Shown here piece by piece: positions 1 through 7,355 of a DNA stretch of 64,000 nt. Source of the DNA: Lewinellaceae bacterium (GTDB lineage Bacteria > Bacteroidota > Bacteroidia > Chitinophagales > Saprospiraceae); NCBI GenBank assembly GCA_020636405.1, contig JACJXW010000005.1, positions 1,240,001 through 1,304,000 on the forward strand. The letters are read 5' to 3'. The notes beneath the pieces are model-generated. The model was not told the origin of the DNA and did not search any database. It worked only from the letters and a program-made list of their open reading frames with translations. Position 1 is the stretch's first letter. The number at the start of each line of letters is the position of its first letter. Both the position numbers and the translations under genes were made by a program.

Positions 1-598
1 AGCTCAGCAGTATGTTTTTTTCCTCCTCAGAAATCCTCAGCGGCAGTTGCATGCCGGCTATATTTCCACTTTCATCAAATCCTAAATGCGGAGCAATTTT
101 GTTGTTTATGGCTGCGAAATAATTATTATGGTACTGCATTTCATCGTATTCCTCTTCAAACTTTTTCAGTATGTTATAGTCGTATTCGTACAGCGTGATG
201 ATCTCAAGCCGTAGCGCATCATCTTTGATCAATTCCAACCCCCTGGACTTTAAAGTTTCGTAACCAGAGATATTCTGTATGGAGATATAGTCTCTCGTTA
301 AATTAAAATAGTGCATGGACAGCGTATCTAAATTCACTTCTCGCCCTTCAAGCAGGTTGCGCCAAAACTTGCAGGCCAGTATCCCGTCCTCATGCCCCCT
401 TTTGTTAATTCTGAGGTCTTCAATATCCTTCTCCAGCCCGTTCGAGATCTCCGCCAGTATCTTGTCGGCGGCTTCATTGTCCCGTCGGTTTTCATTCCAG
501 TTATTTAGTGCAAACGCCGAAATGACGGCAATGAATATGGACAAAAATTCAAAGCCCAATTTTTTCCAGTTTGTATTCTTCATTTGCTTGATCTTCAT
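1..598 (-). CDS. DUF6090-like single-pass membrane protein, C-terminus beyond the window
   Basis: The frame is open from an ATG at 598 to the window edge, so the C-terminus is missing. The N-terminus is short and basic, followed by one hydrophobic helix (about residues 13-32, containing FEFLSIFIAVISAFALNNW) and the NENRRDN motif. This arrangement is typical of the DUF6090 family, which is common in Bacteroidota and has no known function. The remainder is acidic and helical, with a likely coiled coil. An AAGGA ribosome-binding site lies 6-7 bases upstream of the ATG. An in-frame ATG at 583 is a weaker alternative. The gene begins 3 bases after the stop of the upstream NTF2-like gene, so the two are probably cotranscribed. 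The family call is from memory of the N-terminal motif. Confidence 0.65.
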   Translation of the reverse strand, partial: MKIKQMKNTNWKKLGFEFLSIFIAVISAFALNNWNENRRDNEAADKILAEISNGLEKDIEDLRINKRGHEDGILACKFWRNLLEGREVNLDTLSMHYFNLTRDYISIQNISGYETLKSRGLELIKDDALRLEIITLYEYDYNILKKFEEEYDEMQYHNNYFAAINNKIAPHLGFDESGNIAGMQLPLRISEEEKNILLS

Positions 599-600
599 TT

Positions 601-1050
601 TTATTCCTTTTCTGGAATTTCTCTCCAGGTATAACTTTTGTGTACGATCTTCCATGAACCTTCATATTTAAGCAGCAAAAAATAATCGGTGAAAATTCGC
701 CAATTGGGTATTACAATTTCCGCCTTGGCTATTGCCGCATCTTTTTCGTAGTCGATCGAAATGATTCGCCCGATCCGGTTTGTTTTTTCCCCTTCTTTCA
801 CATTCGAGATGTAAGCTTCCCCTGAACGAACCTGTAAACTGTCCTCGGTTGTCACGGCATACAGGTTGAAGTCTGGGTGAAAAGCCTTTCTAAGCCTTTC
901 AGGTTGCCCATTAGCGGTGCCTTCGATATAGTCCATTAAGGTTTCGCTAATTTGCTCGATTTCTGATGGGCCATCCTCTGTTTGAGCAAACGCATTAAAC
1001 CCGGTAAGGATGAGCAGTACGATAAATCCGGTCGTGATCGATCTCTTCAT
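601..1050 (-). CDS. Secreted NTF2-like (SnoaL/lumazine-binding-type) protein
   Basis: This 149-residue protein has a clear Sec signal peptide (residues 1-22, ending FNAFAQ). The rest matches the NTF2-like superfamily as seen in the putative lumazine-binding group of Bacteroidota. Visible features are an N-terminal helix around ISETLMDYIEGTANGQ, the HPDFNLYAV strand, and the closing strands DYFLLLKYEGSWKIVHKSY. Proteins of this type are usually small periplasmic binding or enzyme-like folds without an assigned substrate. It is the first gene of a pair with the DUF6090-like gene, whose start is 3 bases beyond this stop. No catalytic residues can be assigned. Confidence 0.7.
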   Translation of the reverse strand: MKRSITTGFIVLLILTGFNAFAQTEDGPSEIEQISETLMDYIEGTANGQPERLRKAFHPDFNLYAVTTEDSLQVRSGEAYISNVKEGEKTNRIGRIISIDYEKDAAIAKAEIVIPNWRIFTDYFLLLKYEGSWKIVHKSYTWREIPEKE

Positions 1051-1321
1051 ATTGATTGCATTTTTTTAAGAAAGTTAACGCAATATAATGCCTGCAGCTA
1101 TACGGGACAAACGCAGCGAGGCGGAAAAGCGCCCGTCAGAATTCACAAATTTCGGGTTGGCAGGCTATAATTCTTCCAAAAGTTTGAGGATCTCTTTACA
1201 AGCTTCTGTAAACTTAGAGCTTTATAATATTGTGCGTCAGAAAACTGAGAATATAATCTGATCGACACCATAAATAAGCTATCGTGGAGTCTTTGGCTAG
1301 GCCTTTGTCAATTTCTTCCTT

Positions 1322-1483
1322 TCACTCCTTCGAATAAAAGCTGTACTGATGGGCTCCATTTTTTAGATGTTCCTCTATTATTGATTCTTGGCTTTGCTTG
1401 ACAGAATTATCTACCAATTCTTGTGACTGTAACTCACATGATAGAATAATTACAATGATTGCCGAGAGCGCTAATCTTATCAT
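1322..1483 (-). CDS. Small secreted hypothetical protein
   Basis: This is a short frame of 53 residues. The chosen ATG at 1483 gives a hydrophobic N-terminus (MIRLALSAIIVIILSCEL) that reads as a signal peptide with a possible lipobox cysteine at residue 16. A polar tail ending HQYSFYSKE follows. The frame is open further upstream to 1558, but that part covers a repeat-like spacer word (AACGTTGGCAC), so the internal start is preferred. It lies in AT-rich DNA unlike the rest of the window. The protein is not recognised and could be a gene remnant. Confidence 0.35.
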   Translation of the reverse strand: MIRLALSAIIVIILSCELQSQELVDNSVKQSQESIIEEHLKNGAHQYSFYSKE

Positions 1484-1644
1484 TTCTCTTGATTTATTTA
1501 AAGTTGTGCCAACGTTGACAATATGGCCAGTAAGGGATTGCGGGCGATTTCTTATCAAGGTACACGAAAAGTTAAAGCGGGCTATAAACCTTTGAATACC
1601 ACTGAAACCCTTATTGGCTATATTGTGTGTTGGGCGTTCGTTAT

Positions 1645-2091
1645 TTATTCAATCACAATATAGTAAGGTATTTTATATAATCCATTATTGAAATATACTA
1701 TCGCTGAATCTCCTATTTCTTTACTTTTATAAATATCTCTTGCAACGGATACATCATCAATTTCTTTCTGTGGACCCCATTCACTAAGTTTTAAATAATA
1801 AGTTGTTGTCTTTCCAGAACTGGTATGTTTATCTAATACTACTGCTTTATAAACAGTCGGTTGAGATTCGTCAAATACAACATTTGTTGTAATCAAGAGT
1901 CCATAGGCATACATTCCTCCGAACATTAACATTCCCAAAATTGCTAAATAAGTAACTCCTTTTTTAAAATTATATTCAACTTTTGAGCCCTTCAAAACTA
2001 AAAGTCCAAATACAAAAAATATTACTATTGCTGGTTTCCAAAAATTTGAGTAATCAAATATTGTAAAATCCATTAATGCTCGAATCATCAA
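1645..2091 (-). CDS. Hypothetical membrane protein with two N-terminal transmembrane helices
   Basis: The 148-residue product has two hydrophobic segments, near residues 18-34 (KPAIVIFFVFGLLVLKG) and 47-68 (TYLAILGMLMFGGMYAYGLL). They are followed by a soluble beta-rich domain that includes YKAVVLDKHTSSGKTTTYYL and ends YYIVIE. The layout, with two helices and then a roughly 80-residue extracytoplasmic domain, resembles small immunity or hypothetical proteins of Bacteroidota, but no family is recognised. Base composition is AT-rich, like its neighbours up to 4675. A palindromic spacer (2102-2146) separates it from the next gene. Confidence 0.5.
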   Translation of the reverse strand: MMIRALMDFTIFDYSNFWKPAIVIFFVFGLLVLKGSKVEYNFKKGVTYLAILGMLMFGGMYAYGLLITTNVVFDESQPTVYKAVVLDKHTSSGKTTTYYLKLSEWGPQKEIDDVSVARDIYKSKEIGDSAIVYFNNGLYKIPYYIVIE

Positions 2092-2101
2092 GGCACGGTC
2101 G

Positions 2102-2146
2102 GCAGCTACGCAGTAGCCGACGAATGGAGGCTATTGGCGTAGCTGC
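2102..2146. repeat. Palindromic spacer (hairpin) between small genes
   Basis: GCAGCTACGC at 2102-2111 pairs with GCGTAGCTGC at 2137-2146, and an inner TAGCC/GGCTA pair (2114-2118 with 2129-2133) extends the stem. The spacer is GC-rich inside an AT-rich block. The same word GCAGCTACGC recurs at 29811-29820, where it forms one end of a 333 bp element. It could act as a terminator or be a recombination or mobile-element footprint. No T-run is present. Confidence 0.55.
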
Positions 2147-2168
2147 GGTGTTCTCGGTCGTTTTCTGT

Positions 2169-2642
2169 CTACTTGATACGGGTAAGTTCCAACATCCCTC
2201 CTTTAGGATTGCCATTTTTGTCAAACTCAAACCTCATTACTCCACAATCATGGAAATAATTATTAAGGTACGTTGTATCCGGGCAATCTTTGGAATAGAT
2301 GAAATATTCATAAGTTTCAATTTCATTCCGTCCGATGGTAACTTTATTAGGTTTACCATATAATTTCATTACTTCTTCTTTGTCAAGCGTCTCAAACCAA
2401 CAATCAAACATATTGTTCCAATAACGTATTTGAACAAAGTTTTGAAATGCAGTATCAGTCTCAAAATTGTCGACTTTCACTTTAAGTAGTCCATTATAGG
2501 GTTCTAGTACCGAAAAAAGCCATAACAGGTTTTCCTCACAGGCCTTGTCTAAATCTTTATTTTTAATAAGTTGCTTTCCGCTGTTACAAGCTCCTAATAC
2601 TGTAAGAACACTTATCAAATATGCTAGTTTTCGCCCTTTCAT
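2169..2642 (-). CDS. Hypothetical lipoprotein
   Basis: The 157-residue product starts with a lipoprotein signal (KLAYLISVLTVLGAC, cysteine 19). The mature part is polar, has several cysteines (NMFDCWF, SKDCPDT, FHDCGVMRF), and includes LYGKPNKVTIGRNEIETYEYFIY, which resembles the 'KLYGKP...' strand of SmpA/BamE-like outer-membrane lipoproteins. That likeness is weak and inferred. Its ATG overlaps the TGA of the upstream metalloprotease gene (shared bases 2639-2642), so translation of the two is likely coupled. The DNA is AT-rich. Confidence 0.6.
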   Translation of the reverse strand: MKGRKLAYLISVLTVLGACNSGKQLIKNKDLDKACEENLLWLFSVLEPYNGLLKVKVDNFETDTAFQNFVQIRYWNNMFDCWFETLDKEEVMKLYGKPNKVTIGRNEIETYEYFIYSKDCPDTTYLNNYFHDCGVMRFEFDKNGNPKGGMLELTRIK

Positions 2643-4675
2643 ATCTTGACAAATTTAATTGACACAATAGTTGTATTTGTCCGAAATGAAAGGATATAAC
2701 ACCCCTTAGCTAAGTCATTTGAAAACTCAATTTCTTTTCTATTTTCTCCTTGAAAAATGCTCCAGGAGTCTTCATAGACTTTTTTTCCTAATAAGTCACA
2801 AACAGATAATTTGACAATCTGGTTTTTGCTTGCTGTAAATTCAACATGCAGCAAATTATTGTTTAAAGGATTAGGGAATAATTTTGTGGAATAATTAGAT
2901 GCTAACTCGTCAACAGAATTTAAGACGCTACAATCATGAGTCATTATTGGGAATATGCTGTCAGTCACACAATCTGGTATCGACAAGAGGTTTGAACTAG
3001 CACTAAAACATGATTCAGCCCCCTCTCTATCATCATCTTGAATATCATGAGCATAATTCGGAATATTGTTCATACTCGAATTCATGATATATTCCTCAAA
3101 ATTGGGGATAGAAGGATTTAAGGAGTGATTTAAACCATGTGCATGGCCAAGTTCGTGTAAAATTCTATTATACCATCTGTATTCTTCGTAGTTTGGGTCA
3201 AAAGGATTAAAGTCATCTCTAATTACCACGTCGATATCTCTGATATAGAGCGCCCCTTGATTTACGTTGCCACATCCTCCATAATGCCCGGCAATAATCA
3301 CAGCAGCTCTTGCATTTGGGTCTTCAAAGAATGTGCTGGGCTTCATTTTTACAATATTGATGCCATCAGCGCCCGAAATATCTATAGAGCTGTCTGCATT
3401 GTCTGGACTGATCCGCCAAGCTATTGATGTATTGGAACACCACGTTTTAACAGCTTCCTCAAATATTGATTCGGCTTTGCTCGGAACATTAGGGTGATAA
3501 GTATAAAAAATACCATTTGGAGTTTGCCTTGAGTAGGCAAATCTTTTGGTTGTTGCGTTTAAATTGACGCCTGACCTGAAATTAAATGCAGAGTACCGAA
3601 TATGAATATCTTTTTCATTGCTCTGCTCAATTTGATTAGGATTGGTAAAACTTGGCCTTTCTACCCATACGCCTCCTGAACAGGCGGGGTTTTTCCAACC
3701 CTGTTGATTGGTGGCGGAAGGAACGCTTACTATTATAATGCTATCGCTCCACGAAACTATATCTTGATGTTGGGCGTAAGCTTCTCCAAAGCCTTGCTCG
3801 TCGCCATTGGCAAATTTTACTCTGTACTTTTCAGAATTGGTAGAGTCAATCGTGCCGAAATTATTTCCTTTTATCGTTAATTTGTCGCCTGTCCCGGCTG
3901 TAAGCACAAGGGGAGAAACCTCTGATATGTTCGGAGCTAAGAAAGGAAAAATCGGGTCTTCTACTACAATTTTGTCAAATTCTTTTAACATCTCCGCCTC
4001 ATCGTCATAGAAATAACTTTGGTGAGACATGAGAAACCCATCATAGGAAATAGAAGCCAATTCAATTAAATTCTCTATATCCAGCGTAACATGGACAAAC
4101 TTTTCAGGAATCGGCGACAAAGGGTAATACTCGTCCGGATCCAAAGCTGCATCTACCGAAACCCTGACAATTTCTTCTGTTTCGTCGGCAGCTTCTAGTT
4201 CGTAGATACTATTTTCTATTACTGTTTCTTTTGTAACTTCAATGCTTTCGTTCGCCACTACATTCTCCCCAAATGCTTCAGTATTGTAGGTAATGTAAAC
4301 ATCTGTTGCTGCAAATTTCACCCCTTCCTGATTAGAGCTTACTAAAATGTCAAACTCAATTCCACCTATATCTGTGACTTGCACGTTGTCAAAAGCAAAT
4401 GCAATAAGGACCTCGCTTACAATCCTTAGCCCTAATCCATGGGACAACCATTTGCCGATTGACTTTTCGACAGTGTTTGAACTTGATACAGTATACTTTC
4501 TTCCCGTTGAGGCCCCTATCTCATCATAAAGTTTATGAGGATGGCTATAAACAGTTTCTCCCAACCTTGCCATAAACCTTCTGCCCTCTATCTGATACGC
4601 GATGAAAGGATGTTCAACTCTAGCAGGTTCAAATGTAGAAGCGCTGCTCTCTGTCAAGAAAAATACGCCCCCCCC
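2639..4675 (-). CDS. Secreted matrixin-like zinc metalloprotease with IPT and T9SS domains, 5'-truncated
   Basis: The reading frame holds an IPT/TIG-like domain (around NISEVSPLVLTAGTGDKL), then a metalloprotease domain with the zinc motif HELGHAHGLNH encoded at 3157-3125, and a T9SS sorting domain at the end (LFPNPLNNNLLHVEF to FVKI). The expected role is a cell-surface or secreted protease. No signal peptide is present. The frame stays open upstream through a G8 run (4675-4668 on this strand) to an ATG at 4882, but that upstream part lies in the wrong frame of a real membrane protein gene. The first in-frame ATG inside authentic sequence is at 4573. The gene therefore appears to have lost its true 5' end at the G8 junction and may not be exported. 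It overlaps the downstream lipoprotein gene by 4 bases. Confidence 0.75.
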   Translation of the reverse strand, partial: GGGVFFLTESSASTFEPARVEHPFIAYQIEGRRFMARLGETVYSHPHKLYDEIGASTGRKYTVSSSNTVEKSIGKWLSHGLGLRIVSEVLIAFAFDNVQVTDIGGIEFDILVSSNQEGVKFAATDVYITYNTEAFGENVVANESIEVTKETVIENSIYELEAADETEEIVRVSVDAALDPDEYYPLSPIPEKFVHVTLDIENLIELASISYDGFLMSHQSYFYDDEAEMLKEFDKIVVEDPIFPFLAPNISEVSPLVLTAGTGDKLTIKGNNFGTIDSTNSEKYRVKFANGDEQGFGEAYAQHQDIVSWSDSIIIVSVPSATNQQGWKNPACSGGVWVERPSFTNPNQIEQSNEKDIHIRYSAFNFRSGVNLNATTKRFAYSRQTPNGIFYTYHPNVPSKAESIFEEAVKTWCSNTSIAWRISPDNADSSIDISGADGINIVKMKPSTFFEDPNARAAVIIAGHYGGCGNVNQGALYIRDIDVVIRDDFNPFDPNYEEYRWYNRILHELGHAHGLNHSLNPSIPNFEEYIMNSSMNNIPNYAHDIQDDDREGAESCFSASSNLLSIPDCVTDSIFPIMTHDCSVLNSVDELASNYSTKLFPNPLNNNLLHVEFTASKNQIVKLSVCDLLGKKVYEDSWSIFQGENRKEIEFSNDLAKGCYILSFRTNTTIVSIKFVKI

Positions 4676-4956
4676 AAAACCGTCAGCTGCGAATAAAAAT
4701 AAACCACCAGGGTCAGCGTCAGGCAACAGTACAGCAGGTTGGCCACCGCTATGCCTTTCAGAAAGCGCCCCCGGTTTTGGGTAAGGAAAAAATGGCAGCT
4801 CAGGGAGTAGATCGCAAAAACGCCGGCGATGGCAGCCAGCGGGTAGAGCACCTTCGCAGGCATGCCGAAAACAGGCTCCCACCGCACCAAAATGACGCCC
4901 AGGAGGAAGGCGGACAGCAGGGCGCCCAGGCCGTCGATCAGGAAGAGTTTTTTCAT
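4654..4956 (-). CDS. Small four-helix membrane protein, 3'-truncated
   Basis: The N-terminal 90 residues (starting MKKLFLIDGLGALLSAFLLG) show at least three hydrophobic helices. They match my memory of a Bacteroidota inner-membrane family of about 120-125 residues that reads through LTVLG into a fourth helix. Here the coding sequence runs into the G8 tract and ends ten codons after it begins the last conserved stretch (LTVLGGAYFS-stop), so the last helix is missing. Codon usage is GC-rich, whereas everything beyond the tract is AT-rich. The product is probably non-functional. Its position defines the recombination point that also removed the start of the metalloprotease gene. Confidence 0.6.
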   Translation of the reverse strand: MKKLFLIDGLGALLSAFLLGVILVRWEPVFGMPAKVLYPLAAIAGVFAIYSLSCHFFLTQNRGRFLKGIAVANLLYCCLTLTLVVYFYSQLTVLGGAYFS

Positions 4957-5022
4957 TTAGGGTTTAGCTTCGTTGATGATCTCATGAATGTAGCACATGC
5001 TGCTGGACATTTTCCGGGCTGT

Positions 5023-5078
5023 GCACGAATGCACGAATACACGAATACACGAATGCACGAATACACGAATACACAATA
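5023..5078. repeat. 8-bp tandem array (R-CACGAAT, about 7 copies)
   Basis: Seven head-to-tail copies of an 8 bp unit (GCACGAAT or ACACGAAT, the last copy degenerate) lie between the truncated membrane protein gene and the LamG lipoprotein gene. It is one of several intergenic arrays of 7-8 bp period in this window. Copy number at such arrays can change by replication slippage. No function is visible. Confidence 0.85.
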
Positions 5079-5145
5079 ACCCCAAAATGTCCAGTAGTGT
5101 GAATAGTAGTATTCAACCCAAAAGTACACAATATGGACCGCTTCT

Positions 5146-5913
5146 CTACTCACAACACCCCCCCAGCCCATACAACTCCGTCACCTCCTGCGCCGACAAC
5201 GCCCGGTTATAAACGATAATGTCATCAATCCGCCCGGTGAAGTCCGTTCCGACGAACACGTCCCCCATATCCTGAGCGATATGCAGGTTGGTGCAATTGG
5301 CATTCCCCGATTTCACTTCGTCCAGGTTGCCGTTGAAGTAGATCCGGTATTCATCGCCGTCTTTTACCGCCACTACGTGGTGCCAGTTTTCCGTCAGGGC
5401 TACGATCTCTCCCTGGCAGCCACTGGAAACTGTATTCGCCCAGACGGAGTTGTTGTGCCCGAATACCGCCCGGCGGCAATCGTACAGGGCTACCGACCAT
5501 TCTCCTCTTCTGTCCGGGCACCTTCCCTGATCTCCTCTGGCAAACAGGACCTCGAAACTACCTGCGCTTCTCGTGGTATCCATGGGTTGGTACCAGATGG
5601 AAACGGAGAATGCATTGAGGCCATTCAGGAAATTCGAGTTGGCGGTGGTGAGGAATTCATCGTTACCCGAGAGGTTGTCGAACTGGTAGGCGCAGTCGGC
5701 GTTGCCGTTCCGGTCCGCCGCGGGGATAGCGGTTGTCGGGTTGGTGAGGCCGTTGTTATTGGGGGATGCGTCGGCCAGGGCGCCGCCGTTGAACGGGTAG
5801 AAGGCGATCACGCCGGTTTGCAGGTTGGGGGGCAGGCAGTCGACGGTGAATTTTTCCTCTTCGCCGCAACTAAAAATGCCAATGATCAGAAAGAGCGCGA
5901 TGGTTTTCTTCAT
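5146..5913 (-). CDS. LamG/concanavalin-like lipoprotein
   Basis: The 255-residue product has a lipoprotein signal (lipobox ending at cysteine 16, IIGIFSC). One concanavalin A-like/LamG domain follows: it opens IAFYPFNGGALADASPNNN, has the core WYQP and WHHVVAVKDGDEYRIYFNG strands, and ends GRIDDIIVYNRALSAQEV. Such domains bind glycans or surface polymers. The protein has no enzyme domain, so it is probably an outer-membrane-anchored binding protein or adhesin. It is complete, with a start directly at the signal peptide. It stands alone, flanked by a tandem array on one side and gene debris on the other. Confidence 0.8.
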   Translation of the reverse strand: MKKTIALFLIIGIFSCGEEEKFTVDCLPPNLQTGVIAFYPFNGGALADASPNNNGLTNPTTAIPAADRNGNADCAYQFDNLSGNDEFLTTANSNFLNGLNAFSVSIWYQPMDTTRSAGSFEVLFARGDQGRCPDRRGEWSVALYDCRRAVFGHNNSVWANTVSSGCQGEIVALTENWHHVVAVKDGDEYRIYFNGNLDEVKSGNANCTNLHIAQDMGDVFVGTDFTGRIDDIIVYNRALSAQEVTELYGLGGCCE

Positions 5914-6182
5914 GTTTCAAAGCTTTAGCGGTTAGTGATGTAATGCATAATTACAACGAAGATCTTGTTTTCTTATTTTCTACCGGCGCGATCAGGCCGT
6001 GCTCACCCTGGATCAGCAGGGTAGGGGGGAGCCTGAACGAACTGGAGGCAAGACGGTAGAAGCCTTCCTTCAGATTAAGGCCGAATGCTTCTTTCGCACT
6101 CAAAGCTACCTCATTTATACGACGCCTTTGGCCTGCTTAGATACCAGCTTTCAAAAAGAAAATTCATGCAACCCAAAAACAA
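5914..6182. other. Intergenic region with a short open fragment
   Basis: No complete gene was found. On the minus strand a start-less frame of about 55 codons (roughly 6135-5963) reads naturally, including the phrases LNLKEGFYRLASSSFRL and LLIQGEHGLIAPVENK, then a stop. It may be the tail of a lost gene, but no family is recognised. Confidence 0.3.
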
Positions 6183-6214
6183 AGTAAAACTATTTTTAGT
6201 TATAGTAAAACTAT
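6183..6214. promoter_or_regulatory. Operator-like direct repeat upstream of the barrel pseudogene
   Basis: AGTAAAACTAT occurs at 6183-6193 and again at 6204-6214, 21 bp apart, which is two helical turns. The second copy with its flank (ATAGTAAAACTAT, 6202-6214) is itself a perfect 5-3-5 palindrome. The pair lies 23 bp upstream of the ATG at 6237. This spacing suits a dimeric regulator, but none is identifiable. Confidence 0.4.
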
Positions 6215-6236
6215 TATTTTGAAATTATAATACCCT

Positions 6237-6678
6237 ATGAAAACAAGACTCCTTCTTGGAGCGCTCCTGTTTTTATTTTGGCAATGGGGTGGCGCTCAAT
6301 CTTCTTCTCAGAACTCATTATTCGGCGCTTTTCAACCCGGATTTTACGCCGGTTCCTCTGGGCGGGCTTTTACTGGAATATACCTGGAAGCCGGATCGCC
6401 TTTTGCATTTGTCCTTTCCCCTGTCTGCCGGAATGGGGGAGGTGGACTGGAAGGACGGATCGCCTTTTTCCGGACAGGAGCCGGACTTTGGGGAGGATAA
6501 TTTTTTCTTCATTCAGCCGGGGGCCATGCTTGAGGTAAACCTTTCCTCATTTGCGCGCCTGTATGGAGGAGTGGCCTACCGATGGGTTCCTGCGGGGGTG
6601 GATTACCGAGGGCTGGATGCTGCCGATATCAGCGGGCCGGCAGGTGTATTGGGAATTAGGGCTATGCTTTTCAAATAA
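6237..6678 (+). pseudogene. Outer-membrane beta-barrel protein, frameshifted and shortened
   Basis: A signal peptide is encoded in one frame from 6237 (MKTRLLLGALLFLFWQWGGAQ). The barrel part is encoded in the +1 frame from about 6330 to 6678. Recognisable barrel strands in that second frame are GGLLLEYTWKPDRLLHLSFP, FFFIQPGAMLEVNLSSFARL and YGGVAYRWVP, the order seen in small Bacteroidota outer-membrane barrels with a paired-strand repeat. The distance from signal peptide to first barrel strand is much shorter than usual, so an internal deletion probably accompanied the frameshift. A downstream lipoprotein gene begins 29 bases after the stop. Confidence 0.65.
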
Positions 6679-6707
6679 TCATTCGCTAACTGTAAAATTT
6701 TTTGACT

Positions 6708-7157
6708 ATGATCTACAGGCTCATTTTGGTATTGCTTGTTTCCGTATCATTTTTTTCCTGCGGCGAAGACAGTTTCCCCCTTACTGGCACTACGCCAAGC
6801 CCCGGCGGCGATCCGGCCTTATCGGATTCCGGGTATGTGGAAGGCAATTGGGTAGTAAGGCAATTTGTTGATGAAGAAGAAGATGAGACCGCTTCCTTTA
6901 ACGGTATCGTGCTGGCCTTCGAACCCGATGGCGCTTTTAAAATGCTCCGGAGTTCCGATCTGATCGCAACGGGCACCTGGAACCTGGAGAACAACGGCAG
7001 GGAGCTGAACATTGAGACGCCCGCCTTTGAAAATGAAGACGAAAGCCTGGGTGAGGATCTGTATGAGATACACGATAGCTGGCAATTGTCTGAAATCTCA
7101 GATGATGAAATGCATCTGATAGGGGAGGACGAGTTCTTTGTATTGGTTCGGCAGTGA
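6708..7157 (+). CDS. Lipocalin-like hypothetical lipoprotein
   Basis: The product is a lipoprotein (149 residues from the ATG at 6708; lipobox ...VSVSFFSC, cysteine 18). The mature part has the pattern GNWVVRQFVDEEEDET, FEPDGAFKM, GTWNLENNGRELNIET and a final WQLSEISDDEMHL. This is the strand order of lipocalin-like domains (Lipocalin_4/5-type) found in many Bacteroidota surface lipoproteins. It is very acidic. No ligand can be inferred. An ATG two codons upstream (6702) is possible. Confidence 0.65.
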   Translation: MIYRLILVLLVSVSFFSCGEDSFPLTGTTPSPGGDPALSDSGYVEGNWVVRQFVDEEEDETASFNGIVLAFEPDGAFKMLRSSDLIATGTWNLENNGRELNIETPAFENEDESLGEDLYEIHDSWQLSEISDDEMHLIGEDEFFVLVRQ

Positions 7158-7165
7158 GTGCGTAT

Positions 7166-7296
7166 TATACTCCCCTTGGGAACAAGAAGTGATTTTTGTC
7201 TCTTTCTTTTTGTAAGGCTATGCCTGTGCTTTTCGCCTTGAAGGCCACAAAAATAAAATTGTCAAAATTTCGCCTCTCATGCCCGAGGGGAGTATA
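7166..7296. repeat. Inverted-repeat element, MITE-like, with TA ends
   Basis: TATACTCCCCTTGGG at 7166-7180 pairs with CCCGAGGGGAGTATA at 7282-7296 (14 of 15 bases), enclosing about 100 bp with no coding frame. The outermost TA on both sides could be the 2-bp target duplication typical of IS630/Tc1-mariner-type elements. It lies between two convergent genes. The identity as a non-autonomous transposon is inferred from structure alone. Confidence 0.5.
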
Positions 7297-7355
7297 GAAG
7301 TAAAATCAAGCTCTTACGCCACACCTCACATTCACTTAATGACTGGAGGGCAGTT

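Noticed and set aside
1500..1640. Full integron attC sites in the AT-rich block
   Set aside because: Only short core-like words (AACGTTGGCAC, GTTGGGCG) are seen. Paired core sites and an integrase are missing, so it is kept as a weak hint only.
4676..4882. N-terminal extension of the metalloprotease up to an ATG at 4882
   Set aside because: This part is the wrong frame of the membrane protein gene at 4956-4654. It contains no signal peptide and has shadow-like composition.
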